From NCBI GenBank assembly GCA_963840245.1, contig CAWIYI010000026.1:1-64000 (forward strand): a stretch of 64,000 nucleotides of DNA, read 5' to 3'. A model generated the notes under the pieces. The model was given only the letters and a program-made list of their open reading frames with translations, was not told the origin of the DNA and ran no database searches. The position numbers and the translations under genes were made by a program. This DNA is from Bog-473 sp963840245. Its GTDB lineage: Bacteria > Actinomycetota > Acidimicrobiia > Acidimicrobiales > RAAP-2. Of this stretch, positions 17,604-26,235 are shown piece after piece (within the stretch, counting starts at the first letter, position 1; each line of letters opens with the position of its first letter).

Positions 17604-17816
17604 GTGGACCTGTTCCTGCGGCGCTTCCTGCGCGCCGGGGTCCGGCGCGGCGTGGCCGGGAACTGGTATTGGTTCCTGCTCGCCGGTGCCACCTTCTTCC
17701 TGCGCCGGGTCCTGAACGACCGCTCCAGCCCGGTGTCCCGCGTGACCGTGTCTCCGGGGGAACAGGTGGTCATCACCGTGCGCGACCGCAACACCGCTCC
17801 CGCCACCGAAGCCTGA
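17604..17816 (+). CDS. small hypothetical protein with one hydrophobic segment
   Basis: 70 residues from a GTG 1 nt after the previous stop. The N-terminus is basic (F-L-R-R-F-L-R-A-G-V-R-R-G), followed by an aromatic hydrophobic stretch W-Y-W-F-L-L-A-G-A-T-F-F-L. A short beta-like tail R-V-T-V-S-P-G-E-Q-V-V-I-T-V ends the protein. It is probably membrane-associated. Function is unknown. Confidence 0.55.
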   Translation: MDLFLRRFLRAGVRRGVAGNWYWFLLAGATFFLRRVLNDRSSPVSRVTVSPGEQVVITVRDRNTAPATEA

Positions 17817-17821
17817 CGCCC

Positions 17822-18595
17822 GTGGCGGGCCCCCTCGCGGCGGGAGAGCGGGTGCTCCTCATCGACCCGAAGGACCGTCGCTACCTGCTGACGCTCGTGA
17901 CGGGGGCGACCTTCCACACCCATGCGGGCGTCCTGGCCCACGACGACATCATCGGCTCCGTCGAGGGGTGCACCGTGGCCGGGTCGACCGGGCGCGGCTT
18001 CCTGGCGCTCCGTCCCACCCTCAGCGACGTCGTCCTCAAGATGCCCCGGGGGGCCCAGGTCATCTACCCGAAGGACCTCGGGGCCATCCTCATGGCCGCC
18101 GACATCGCACCGGGGCAGCGTGTCCTCGAGGCCGGAGTCGGCTCGGGCGCCCTCTCCATGACCGTGCTCCGCGCCGGGGCGTCCGTCGTCGGCTACGAGC
18201 TGCGCGAGGACTTCGCCGAACGGGCCCAGGCCAACGTGGCGGCGGCGCTGGGCCCCGACGCGCCCTATCGCATCGAGATCCGGGACGTGACGGAGGGCAT
18301 CGACGAGACCGGCCTCGACCGGATCCTGCTCGACATGCCCGAGCCCCACAAGGTGGTCGCCGGCGCGGCGGCCGCGCTGCGCCCGGGCGGCATCCTCCTG
18401 GCGTACCTGCCGACCATCAACCAGACCGCGCTGCTGCGCCAGGCCCTGGACGAGGCGGGGGCGCCCTTCGGCCTGTCCGAGACGCAGGAGATCATGCGGC
18501 GGACGTGGCATGTCGAGTCCCGCTCGGTCCGCCCCGACCACCGCATGGTGGGCCACACCGGGTTCCTGACGACGGCGCGGCGCATCGGCGGCTGA
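17822..18595 (+). CDS. trmI: tRNA (adenine-N1-)-methyltransferase TrmI
   Basis: Methylates A58 (and in some species A57) in the T-loop of tRNA. The 257-residue product matches the TrmI family: an N-terminal beta domain (L-L-I-D-P-K-D-R-R-Y) and a Rossmann domain with V-L-E-A-G-V-G-S-G-A-L-S near residue 103, Y-E-L-R-E-D-F-A, and L-L-D-M-P-E-P as the catalytic loop. The start is GTG. In Mycobacterium the orthologue (Rv2118c) also sits just upstream of the proteasome genes, and that linkage is kept here. Confidence 0.95.
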   Translation: MAGPLAAGERVLLIDPKDRRYLLTLVTGATFHTHAGVLAHDDIIGSVEGCTVAGSTGRGFLALRPTLSDVVLKMPRGAQVIYPKDLGAILMAADIAPGQRVLEAGVGSGALSMTVLRAGASVVGYELREDFAERAQANVAAALGPDAPYRIEIRDVTEGIDETGLDRILLDMPEPHKVVAGAAAALRPGGILLAYLPTINQTALLRQALDEAGAPFGLSETQEIMRRTWHVESRSVRPDHRMVGHTGFLTTARRIGG

Positions 18596-18597
18596 TC

Positions 18598-18948
18598 GTG
18601 GACCTGGACGCGGACGTCGCGGCGTACATCGAGGCCATTGCACCGGAGCAGCGCCCGCTCTTCGACCGGCTCCACGGCATCGTCCTCACCGAGCATCCCG
18701 ACGCGGAGGTCGCGCTCTCCTACGGCATGCCGGCGTACCGTGTGGGAAGGAGGCGGCTCAACATCGGTGTGTGGAAGCACGGGGTGTCCGTCTACGGCTG
18801 GCGGGCCGATCGCGACGGGGGCTTCGTCGCCCGCCATCCTCGACTCTCGAGCGGGAAGGCGACGATCAGGATCCGGCCCCGCGACGCCGAGGAGATCTCC
18901 GACGAGGAACTGCGGGCGCTGCTGGGCGGCGCCCTGTCAGACGGCTAG
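18598..18948 (+). CDS. DUF1801 family protein
   Basis: A 116-residue protein of the DUF1801/YdhG type, a frataxin-like small fold. P-D-A-E-V-A-L-S-Y-G-M-P-A-Y and G-V-S-V-Y are the family landmarks. The GTG start lies 2 nt after the trmI stop. The last 4 nt overlap the 3' end of the convergent ferredoxin gene. Function is not established. Confidence 0.75.
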   Translation: MDLDADVAAYIEAIAPEQRPLFDRLHGIVLTEHPDAEVALSYGMPAYRVGRRRLNIGVWKHGVSVYGWRADRDGGFVARHPRLSSGKATIRIRPRDAEEISDEELRALLGGALSDG

Positions 18949-19181
18949 TCGCGCTCGATGAAGATGCACTCGCCGGGGCACTCCTCGGAGGCCTCGACGA
19001 CCGCGTCCTCCAGGTCGCCCGGCACCGCCGCCATCCCCGCCGAGCCGCCGGGGTCGTTCTTGACGTCGCCGTCTTCCTTCACGTAGGCCAGGCCGTCGTC
19101 GAGGAGGGTGAAGACAGCAGGCGCGATCTCCTCGCAGAGCCCGTCGCCCGTGCAGAGATCCTGGTCAATCCAGACCTTCAT
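18945..19181 (-). CDS. [3Fe-4S]-type ferredoxin
   Basis: A 78-residue small acidic ferredoxin. Cluster ligands are Cys 10 and Cys 16 (C-x5-C), with a late C-P-G-E-C. The pattern is that of single-cluster [3Fe-4S] ferredoxins serving P450s or other oxygenases. No P450 is in the window, so the partner is unknown. A GGGAGAG purine run precedes the ATG. It diverges from the mpa gene across a 177-bp gap. Confidence 0.88.
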   Translation of the reverse strand: MKVWIDQDLCTGDGLCEEIAPAVFTLLDDGLAYVKEDGDVKNDPGGSAGMAAVPGDLEDAVVEASEECPGECIFIERD

Positions 19182-19344
19182 GTGCCTGTCTCTCTCCCTT
19201 TCGCAGCCGCCCGACGGCCCCGAGGACCGTAGTGAGGCGTCCCGCGCGCCGTCAATCCGGCTTCGCCGTTACCTCCAGCGTAGTCGTCCGGGCCCGCAGA
19301 GCCGGTGCAGACGCGTTGGCGCCAGAACGCGCCGAGGCGAGGGC

Positions 19345-19350
19345 TAGGGT
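19345..19350 (+). promoter_or_regulatory. -10-like hexamer TAGGGT of mpa/arc
   Basis: It lies 8 nt before GTG 19359. This favours that GTG over the TTG immediately before it. An imperfect GCGTT...AACGC palindrome lies just upstream, around 19315-19332. Confidence 0.5.
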
Positions 19351-19358
19351 GACCATTG

Positions 19359-21107
19359 GTGACTGCAACTCCCGAGGAAGCCGCTGCCCAGGCAGAAGCG
19401 CTGCGCGCCGAGCTGGCCGACGCAGAGGATGAGATCCACGCGCTCCGCCGCCGGCTCCAGGAGAGCCCCGGCCGGGTCCAGACGCTCGAAGAGCGGCTCC
19501 TCGAGTCGAAGGGCCAACTGGCCCAGGCCACCTCGCAGAACGAGAAGCTGACCTTCACCCTGCAGCAGGCCAAGGAGCAGCTGGCCGCGTTGCGCGAGGA
19601 GGTCGAGAAGCTCACGCAGCCGCCGGCGGCCTACGGCACCTTCCTCGGGATCAACGACGACGGGACCGTCGACGTGTTCTCGAGCGGGCGCAAAATGCGG
19701 GTGAGCCTGCATCCCGACATCGACCCCGGGACGATCCGCAAGGGGAACGAGGTCGTCCTGAACGAGAGCCTCAACGTGGTCCTCGTCCGTGGCGGGGAGT
19801 TCTCCGGCGAGGTCGTGACCCTCAAGGAGCAACTCGAGGACAAGCGGCGCTGCGTGATCTTCGCCCGGGCCGACGAGGAGCGGGTGGCCGAGCTCTCCGA
19901 GGACATGCTGGGCGTGAAGCTGCGGGCCGGCGACTCCCTGCTGATGGACGTGCGCACCCAGCTCCTCATCGAGAAGCTGCCCAAGCTCGAGAGCGAGGAG
20001 CTCGTCCTCGAGGAAGTTCCCGACATCACCTACGCCGATGTGGGCGGCCTGGACGTCCAGATCGAGGCCATCACCGACGCCGTCGAGCTGCCCTACATGC
20101 ACCGCGAGCTCTTCGTGGAGTATTCGTTGCCCGCCCCGAAGGGGATCCTCCTCTACGGCCCCCCGGGGTGTGGCAAGACCCTCATCGCCAAGGCGGTGGC
20201 CAACTCCCTCGCCAAGAAGGTGGCGCTGAAGACCGGCAACGAGAACGTGCGCAGCTTCTTCCTCAATATCAAGGGACCCGAGCTGCTCAACAAATACGTC
20301 GGTGAGACCGAGCGCCAGATCCGCCAGGTCTTCCAGCGTGCTCGTGAGAAGGCCGACGAAGGCATGCCCGTGATCGTGTTCTTCGACGAGATGGAATCGC
20401 TCTTCCGTACCCGGGGCACCGGCATCAGCTCCGACATGGAGTCGACCATCGTGCCCCAGCTGCTGGCCGAGATCGACGGTGTGGAGTCGCTGCGCGACGT
20501 CATCGTCATCGGTGCCTCCAACCGCGAGGACCTGATCGATCCCGCCATCCTGCGGCCCGGCCGCCTCGACGTGAAGATCAAGATCGAGCGGCCCAACGAG
20601 GAGGCCGCCGGCCAGATCTTCAGCCGCTACCTCAAGCCGGACCTTCCCCTCGACGCGGACGAGGTGAAGCGCCTCGGCGGCGGAGACCCGTCCAAGGCGG
20701 TCCAGGCGATGATCGAGGTGACCGTGGCCGAGATGTACCGCGAGGAGGACGACAACCGCTTCCTCGAGGTGACCTACCAGAACGGCGACAAGGAGATCCT
20801 CTACTACCGCGACTTCGCGTCGGGGGCCATGATCGAGAACATCGTACGGCGGGCCAAGAAGCTGGCCATCAAGCGGGTCATCGCCGGGGAGGCCGGCGGG
20901 ATCCGCACCGCGGACATGCTCGAATCGATCCGTCAGGAGTACAAGGAGAACGAGGACCTCCCCAACACGACCAATCCGGACGACTGGGCGCGGATCTCGG
21001 GCAAGAAGGGCGAGCGCATCGTCTACGTGCGGACACTGCTGACCGAGGACCGTGAGGTGCAGGGCGGCCGCTCGATCGAACGGGTCGGTACCGGCCAGTA
21101 CCTCTAG
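19359..21107 (+). CDS. mpa: proteasomal ATPase ARC/Mpa
   Basis: Hexameric AAA unfoldase that binds Pup on substrates and feeds the 20S proteasome. The 582-residue product has an N-terminal coiled coil (about 5-88) that captures Pup, and tandem OB domains (about 92-220). The AAA domain has Walker A G-P-P-G-C-G-K-T near 267, Walker B V-I-V-F-F-D-E near 340, and an arginine-finger region D-P-A-I-L-R-P-G-R. It ends G-Q-Y-L, the C-terminal tail that docks into the proteasome alpha ring. The start is GTG. dop follows 16 nt after the stop. Confidence 0.97.
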   Translation: MTATPEEAAAQAEALRAELADAEDEIHALRRRLQESPGRVQTLEERLLESKGQLAQATSQNEKLTFTLQQAKEQLAALREEVEKLTQPPAAYGTFLGINDDGTVDVFSSGRKMRVSLHPDIDPGTIRKGNEVVLNESLNVVLVRGGEFSGEVVTLKEQLEDKRRCVIFARADEERVAELSEDMLGVKLRAGDSLLMDVRTQLLIEKLPKLESEELVLEEVPDITYADVGGLDVQIEAITDAVELPYMHRELFVEYSLPAPKGILLYGPPGCGKTLIAKAVANSLAKKVALKTGNENVRSFFLNIKGPELLNKYVGETERQIRQVFQRAREKADEGMPVIVFFDEMESLFRTRGTGISSDMESTIVPQLLAEIDGVESLRDVIVIGASNREDLIDPAILRPGRLDVKIKIERPNEEAAGQIFSRYLKPDLPLDADEVKRLGGGDPSKAVQAMIEVTVAEMYREEDDNRFLEVTYQNGDKEILYYRDFASGAMIENIVRRAKKLAIKRVIAGEAGGIRTADMLESIRQEYKENEDLPNTTNPDDWARISGKKGERIVYVRTLLTEDREVQGGRSIERVGTGQYL

Positions 21108-21111
21108 AAGT

Positions 21112-21117
21112 TAGGGT
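21112..21117 (+). promoter_or_regulatory. -10-like hexamer TAGGGT of dop
   Basis: It is located in the 16-bp gap between mpa and dop, 6 nt before GTG 21124. It implies that dop-pup-prcBA can be transcribed apart from mpa. Confidence 0.5.
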
Positions 21118-21123
21118 CGCACC

Positions 21124-22617
21124 GTGGCCACAACGAAGGTCTGCGGCATAGAGACCGAGTACGGCATCCATTCGCCCGGTCCCGAGCAGAACCCCATCGC
21201 CGCGTCCTCTGTGCTCGTGAACGCCTATGCGGCGGATGTGGAGCAGCAGATCGGGTGGGACTTCGAGGACGAGACGCCGGGCAACGACGCCCGTGGCTTC
21301 GCCCGCGAAGGATCACTCGCGCCGATGGTCGAGACCCACCTGGCCAACACGGTCCTCACCAACGGGGCCCGCTTCTACGTGGATCATGCCCACCCCGAGT
21401 ACTCGAGCCCCGAGTGCCTGACGCCGCTCGAGTGCCTGATCTACGACAAGGCCGGCGAGGAGGTGCTCCGCCGGTCCATGGTGGCGGCCGCGCTCCGCAT
21501 CCCCGACCAGGCCGCGCCGATCGTCTACAAGAACAACTCCGACGGGAAGGGCAACTCCTACGGTTGCCACGAGAACTACATGATGGACCGGGCCGTGCCC
21601 TTCGCCAAGGTGATCGACGGCGTGGTCCCACACTTCGTCTCGCGGACGCTCTTCACCGGTTCGGGCAAGGTCGGCACGGAGACGGCGGCGCTGGACGCGG
21701 ACTCCGTGGAGTACCAGCTGTCGCAACGGGCGGAGTTCTTCGAGGAGATCGTGGGTCTGGAGACGACGCTGAAGCGGCCCATCGTCAACACCCGCGACGA
21801 GCCCCACGCCGACCCCAAGCGGTTCCGCCGCCTGCATGTGATCGTCGGTGACGCCAATCTCTCCGAGATCGCCACCTTTCTCAAGGTCGGCACCACCGCC
21901 ATCGTGCTGGCGATGGTCGAGGACGACGCCGGCCCGACGCGCGATCTCTCGCTCTCGGACCCCGTCCACGCGCTGCACCAGGTGTCGGCCGACCTCAGGC
22001 TGATGCGCCCTCTGGCCCTGACGGACGGGTCGACGGCCACCGCCCTCGAGATCCAATGGGAGATCTTCGGCGCCGCCCGCAAGTACGCCGAGGAGTTCGG
22101 CCTGACCGCCCTGGGCGACGACGGCGAGGTCGGTGGGCTGGTGATGGAGCATTGGGAGGAGGTCCTGAGCGGTCTCGAGTCGGACCCGGCCACGCTGGCC
22201 GACACCCTGGACTGGGTGGCCAAGCGCGAGCTCCTGCTGGCCTACCAGGACCGGCACTCCTGCGGATGGAAGGACCCCCGGATCGCTGCACTGGCGTTGC
22301 AATACCACGACCTGCGGCCGGACAAGTCGGTCTTCCGGCGCCTGGACATGCGCTCGCTGGTGACACCCTCTCAGGTGACCCACGCCGTCAGCGAGCCCCC
22401 CACGGGCACCCGGGCCTGGTTCCGGGGCAAGTGCCTCGCCCGCTGGCCTGACGCCGTGGTGACCGCCAACTGGGACTCCCTCGTCTTCGACATCGGCGCA
22501 GATCCGTTGCGGCGCGTCCCTATGATGGATCCTCTGAAGGGAACGGCCGAGCACACCAGCGCCCTCCTGGCCCAGAGCACAGGACCGGCGGACCTGCTCA
22601 ACCGGCTCAACTCCTGA
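21124..22617 (+). CDS. dop: deamidase/depupylase of Pup (Dop)
   Basis: Converts the C-terminal Gln of Pup to Glu and removes Pup from substrates. The 497-residue glutamine-synthetase-like fold starts G-I-E-T-E-Y-G (Mg/ATP Glu residues 10 and 12). The Dop-specific loop lies at about residues 40-78. F-Y-V-D-H-A-H-P-E-Y carries the catalytic Asp, about residue 87. G-N-S-Y-G-C-H-E-N-Y binds nucleotide. The loop and the D-H-A-H-P-E-Y sequence separate it from PafA at 24361. The encoded Pup ends in Gln, so this enzyme's deamidase activity is needed. Confidence 0.97.
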   Translation: MATTKVCGIETEYGIHSPGPEQNPIAASSVLVNAYAADVEQQIGWDFEDETPGNDARGFAREGSLAPMVETHLANTVLTNGARFYVDHAHPEYSSPECLTPLECLIYDKAGEEVLRRSMVAAALRIPDQAAPIVYKNNSDGKGNSYGCHENYMMDRAVPFAKVIDGVVPHFVSRTLFTGSGKVGTETAALDADSVEYQLSQRAEFFEEIVGLETTLKRPIVNTRDEPHADPKRFRRLHVIVGDANLSEIATFLKVGTTAIVLAMVEDDAGPTRDLSLSDPVHALHQVSADLRLMRPLALTDGSTATALEIQWEIFGAARKYAEEFGLTALGDDGEVGGLVMEHWEEVLSGLESDPATLADTLDWVAKRELLLAYQDRHSCGWKDPRIAALALQYHDLRPDKSVFRRLDMRSLVTPSQVTHAVSEPPTGTRAWFRGKCLARWPDAVVTANWDSLVFDIGADPLRRVPMMDPLKGTAEHTSALLAQSTGPADLLNRLNS

Positions 22618-22655
22618 ACGAAGAACGCACGGACACAGGACGGGGACACGGACAA

Positions 22656-22862
22656 ATGGCAGAACAGGAACAGAAGAGGAAGGGCTCGGGTGCGCGGACG
22701 ACCGAGACCGATACCGAGGTAGAAGAGGCCGCCCCGGCCACCTCGGAGCGGGGCGAGAAGATCAAGGCAGAACTCGACGACCTCCTCGACGAAATCGACG
22801 AGGTGCTCGAGGACAACGCCGAGGAGTTCGTCCGCAACTACGTGCAAAAGGGTGGGCAGTAG
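22656..22862 (+). CDS. pup: prokaryotic ubiquitin-like protein Pup
   Basis: A 68-residue disordered, very acidic tag ligated to substrate lysines. The C-terminal half carries the Mpa-binding helix (K-A-E-L-D-D-L-L-D-E-I-D-E-V-L-E) and ends G-G-Q, so it needs Dop before PafA can use it. The ATG lies 38 nt after dop, with GGACGGGGA upstream as a weak Shine-Dalgarno. prcB begins 6 nt after the stop. Confidence 0.97.
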   Translation: MAEQEQKRKGSGARTTETDTEVEEAAPATSERGEKIKAELDDLLDEIDEVLEDNAEEFVRNYVQKGGQ

Positions 22863-22868
22863 CCCCCG

Positions 22869-23672
22869 GTGGCGCTTCCCGTCTTTCCCCCGGAGCGTGA
22901 TCCGGGTCCGGACTTCGTCGGCCTGCTGCGCATGACGTCGGGCCCCGCCGACATTCCGGCGCGCTCGTTCGAGCCTTTGTCGCCCGCCCAGGCGCCCCAC
23001 GGCACCACCGTGGTGGCGCTGCGCGACGCAGACGGCGTGGTGATGGCCGGTGACCGCCGCGCCACGGCCGGCAACATCATCGCCCACCACGCCATGCAAA
23101 AGGTCTTCCCCGCCGACCGCTTCTCGGCGGTGGCCATCGCGGGGACGGCCGGCATGGCGATCGAGATGGTCCGTCTCTTCCAGGTGCAGCTCGAGCACTA
23201 CGAGAAGGTCGAGGGCGCCACCCTCTCGCTGGAGGGCAAGGCCAACCAGCTGGCCCAGATGGTGCGCCAGCACCTGCCCCTGGCCATGCAGGGGCTCGCC
23301 GTCGTCCCGCTGTTCGCCGGCTTCGACACCGCGCGGGGCCAGGGCCGCATCTTCAACTACGACGTGACGGGTGGCCACTACGAGGACACCGACTTCCAGG
23401 CGACGGGTTCGGGCGGGCGCGACGCACGCAACACGATCAAGCTCGGCTGGCGGGAGGGTCTGGCCCGGGACGAGGCCGTCGACCTGGCGATCCAGTCGCT
23501 CTACGACGCGGCCGACGAGGACTCCGCCACCGGCGGTCCCGATCCGGTGCGCGGCATCTACCCGATCATTGCCGTCGTGGACGCGACGGGGTATCGGGAA
23601 GTGGCCGAGGACGACGTGGCCGAGCGCTTCGGCGCCCTGATCGCCCGCAAGCAGGCGGAGCGTGCGTCGTGA
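22869..23672 (+). CDS. prcB: 20S proteasome beta subunit
   Basis: The N-terminal nucleophile protease subunit. The 45-residue propeptide ends in H-G and is cleaved before Thr 46 (T-T-V-V-A-L), the catalytic nucleophile. Downstream D-R-R-A-T, with a Lys in Q-K-V-F, and G-S-G-G-R-D-A complete the usual active-site framework. The start is GTG. The stop overlaps the prcA start by 4 nt (GTGA), coupling the two subunits. Confidence 0.96.
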   Translation: MALPVFPPERDPGPDFVGLLRMTSGPADIPARSFEPLSPAQAPHGTTVVALRDADGVVMAGDRRATAGNIIAHHAMQKVFPADRFSAVAIAGTAGMAIEMVRLFQVQLEHYEKVEGATLSLEGKANQLAQMVRQHLPLAMQGLAVVPLFAGFDTARGQGRIFNYDVTGGHYEDTDFQATGSGGRDARNTIKLGWREGLARDEAVDLAIQSLYDAADEDSATGGPDPVRGIYPIIAVVDATGYREVAEDDVAERFGALIARKQAERAS

Positions 23673-24340
23673 GCATGCCCTATTACGTGGCCCCCGAACA
23701 GGTCATGAAGGACCGGGCCGAGTACGCCCAGAAGGGCATCGCCCGTGGCCGCTCGCTCGTCGCCACGACCTATGACGTCGGTATCGCCATGGTGGCCGAG
23801 AACCCGTCGCGATCCCTCCACAAGATCAGCGAGATCTACGACCGGATCGCGTTCGGCGGCGTCGGCAAGTACAACGAGTACGACCAGCTCCGCGTCGCCG
23901 GCGTTCGGCATGCGGACACCAAGGGGTACGCCTACAGCCGCGAAGACGTCGACGCCCGGTCACTGGCCAACCTGTACGCGCAGTACCTCGGCAATGTCTT
24001 CACGCACGAGATGAAGCCGCTCGAGGTCGAGATCCTGGTGGCCGAGCTGGGCGAGGGCGAGAACCAGCTGTACCACGTCGCCTACGAGGGCACGATCACC
24101 GACGAGGACCGCTTCGCCGTGCTGGGCGGCGACGCCGAGACGATCACCGAGCGCGTCGCCGCTGCCTGGCAGGCCGAATGGGACCTGGCTGCGGCCGTGA
24201 CCGCGGCCACCGCGGCACTGGCCGGCCCGGAGCGGACCCTGGCGGCCGGTGAGCTGGAAGTGGCCATCCTGAGCCGGGGGAACGGGCGGCGCACCTTCCG
24301 GCGGATCGACAATGGGGAGCTGGCGCAACTCCTGGCATAG
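23669..24340 (+). CDS. prcA: 20S proteasome alpha subunit
   Basis: Forms the outer gate ring of the core particle. The 223-residue product starts M-S-M-P-Y-Y-V-A-P-E-Q-V-M-K-D-R-A-E-Y-A, the alpha-type N-terminal gate and H0 helix. R-G-R-S-L-V-A-T-T-Y and the core beta-sandwich follow. It lacks a catalytic Thr1, as expected. The tail after the conserved domain is shorter than in Mycobacterium. pafA starts 20 nt downstream. Confidence 0.96.
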   Translation: MSMPYYVAPEQVMKDRAEYAQKGIARGRSLVATTYDVGIAMVAENPSRSLHKISEIYDRIAFGGVGKYNEYDQLRVAGVRHADTKGYAYSREDVDARSLANLYAQYLGNVFTHEMKPLEVEILVAELGEGENQLYHVAYEGTITDEDRFAVLGGDAETITERVAAAWQAEWDLAAAVTAATAALAGPERTLAAGELEVAILSRGNGRRTFRRIDNGELAQLLA

Positions 24341-24347
24341 GCAGCGG

Positions 24348-24353
24348 TACGGT
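24348..24353 (+). promoter_or_regulatory. -10-like hexamer TACGGT of pafA
   Basis: It lies 7 nt before GTG 24361, in the short prcA-pafA gap. Confidence 0.45.
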
Positions 24354-24360
24354 TGGCCCG

Positions 24361-25719
24361 GTGGAGCGTCGGATCTTCGGGATCGAGAATGAGTACGGGG
24401 TGACCTTCACCCTGCGCGGACAGCGTCGGCTCAGCCCGGACGAAGTGGCGCGCTACCTCTTCCGCCGGGTGGTCTCGTGGGGACGGTCGTCGAACGTGTT
24501 CCTCGAGAACGGCGCACGTCTCTACCTCGACGTGGGCAGCCACCCCGAGTACGCCACGCCCGAGTGCGACCGCATCAGTGACGTCGTCGTCCACGACAAG
24601 GCGGGGGAGTGGATCCTGGCGCAACTCGTCACCGGAGCGCAGGCCCGCCTGCGCGAGGAAGGGATCCGTGGCGAGGTCTACCTGTTCAAGAACAACACCG
24701 ACTCCGTGGGCAACTCCTACGGATGCCACGAGAACTATCTGACCGAACGAAACGACGAGTTCAACCGTTACACCGAGGTGCTCATCCCGTTCCTGGTCTC
24801 GCGCCAGATCTACGCCGGGGCCGGGAAGGTTCTGCAGACCGCCCGCGGCGCCGTCTTCTGCCTGAGCCAGCGCGCCGAGCACATCTGGGAGGGCGTCTCC
24901 TCGGCCACGACGCGCAGCCGGCCCATCATCAACACGAGGGACGAGCCGCATGCCGACGCCGAGCGGTTCCGACGCCTCCACGTGATCGTGGGCGACTCCA
25001 ACATGAGCGAGTACGCCACCTTCCTCAAGGTCGGCACCACCTCCATCCTCCTGGCCATGCTGGAGGACTCCTCCACGGTCCTGCGCGACCTGACCCTCGA
25101 GAACCCCATCCGGGCCATCCGGGAGATCAGCCACGACATCACCTGCCAGCGCCGCGTGCGCCTGGCCAACGGCCGTGAGATGCGGGCGCTGGACATCCAG
25201 ACCGAATACCTGGAACGCGCGTTGAAGTTCCGCGACCGGCGCGGTCTCTCACCCGAGGAAGACCGGGCTCTCGACATGTGGCAGCACTGCCTGAAGAGCC
25301 TGGAGGCCGATCCGACCTCTCTGTGGCGCGAATGCGACTGGGTCGCCAAGCACCGTCTCGTGGAGGAGATGCGGTCGCGCCACGACCTCTCCCTCTCGCA
25401 CCCTAAGGTGGCGATGATCGACCTCATGTACCACGACGTGGACCGCAGCCGCGGCCTGTTCTACAAGTTACAGCAGCGTGACGAAATGGAACGGACGTGT
25501 ACCGACGACGCCATCACCGAGGCCATGACCAAGCCGCCCGAGACGACCCGGGCGAGGCTCCGCGGCGCGTTCGTGAAGCGGGCCAAGGAGCGTCGGCGCG
25601 ACTTCACGGTCGACTGGGTCCACCTCAAGCTGAACGACCAGGCGCAACGTACTGTGCTCCTGAAAGACCCCTTCAAGTCACACGACGAACGGGTCGAGCG
25701 GCTCATCCAGTCCTTGTAG
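24361..25719 (+). CDS. pafA: Pup-protein ligase PafA
   Basis: Uses ATP to join deamidated Pup to substrate lysines. The 452-residue product opens G-I-E-N-E-Y-G. It has L-Y-L-D-V-G-S-H-P-E-Y with the catalytic-base Asp near residue 57, and G-N-S-Y-G-C-H-E-N-Y. Unlike Dop it lacks the 40-residue insertion before the Asp. The next gene is tatB: pafB and pafC, which usually sit between pafA and tatA in Actinobacteria and control the DNA-damage response, are absent. Confidence 0.97.
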   Translation: MERRIFGIENEYGVTFTLRGQRRLSPDEVARYLFRRVVSWGRSSNVFLENGARLYLDVGSHPEYATPECDRISDVVVHDKAGEWILAQLVTGAQARLREEGIRGEVYLFKNNTDSVGNSYGCHENYLTERNDEFNRYTEVLIPFLVSRQIYAGAGKVLQTARGAVFCLSQRAEHIWEGVSSATTRSRPIINTRDEPHADAERFRRLHVIVGDSNMSEYATFLKVGTTSILLAMLEDSSTVLRDLTLENPIRAIREISHDITCQRRVRLANGREMRALDIQTEYLERALKFRDRRGLSPEEDRALDMWQHCLKSLEADPTSLWRECDWVAKHRLVEEMRSRHDLSLSHPKVAMIDLMYHDVDRSRGLFYKLQQRDEMERTCTDDAITEAMTKPPETTRARLRGAFVKRAKERRRDFTVDWVHLKLNDQAQRTVLLKDPFKSHDERVERLIQSL

Positions 25720-25727
25720 CGGCACCG

Positions 25728-25733
25728 TAGAGT
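25728..25733 (+). promoter_or_regulatory. -10-like hexamer TAGAGT of tatB
   Basis: It lies 8 nt before ATG 25742. Confidence 0.4.
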
Positions 25734-25741
25734 GAAGGCAC

Positions 25742-26224
25742 ATGTTCAACCTCGACCCAGGCAAGCTGCTCGTGATCGCCGTGGTCGCCATCATCCTCCT
25801 GGGACCTGATCGCCTCCCCCAGGTCGCCCGACAGGTCGGTGGCGCGTGGCGCTCCTTCAACGAATTCCGGCACCGGATGGAGTCCGAGGTGCGCAACACC
25901 ATGCCCGACCTGCCGGCCACCTCGGAGATCGCCCGACTGGCCCGCTCGCCGTCGGCGTTGCTCAATCACCTCTCGAACATGTCCTCCGATGAGGAGCCCG
26001 ACGGGTCGTTCCAGCCGCCGGCGCCCGAGGACCTCAACGGCGCGGCCGGTGCCGACGCCGCCGTCGACCAGGGCGTCCCCCCAGCAGTCGAACCTGACGT
26101 CGGGGCGGACCAACAGGCCGAGCCGACACCCACGCCGACACCGACGCCGATCCGCACCGACCTCCCGGTCCGGAACCCCCAGCCGTCCGGCATCGTCGTG
26201 CCCGGCGACCCGACGCTGAACTGA
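25742..26224 (+). CDS. tatB: Sec-independent translocase TatB/TatA-like protein
   Basis: A 160-residue protein with the Tat layout: one N-terminal membrane helix (L-L-V-I-A-V-V-A-I-I-L-L-G-P), the G-P-D-R-L-P hinge and a long amphipathic helix. A disordered Pro/Thr-rich tail containing repeated P-T follows. The Pro after the membrane helix and the length favour TatB over TatA. It is followed 11 nt later by tatC. A separate TatA is not in this window. Confidence 0.88.
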   Translation: MFNLDPGKLLVIAVVAIILLGPDRLPQVARQVGGAWRSFNEFRHRMESEVRNTMPDLPATSEIARLARSPSALLNHLSNMSSDEEPDGSFQPPAPEDLNGAAGADAAVDQGVPPAVEPDVGADQQAEPTPTPTPTPIRTDLPVRNPQPSGIVVPGDPTLN

Positions 26225-26235
26225 GCGGCACGACG

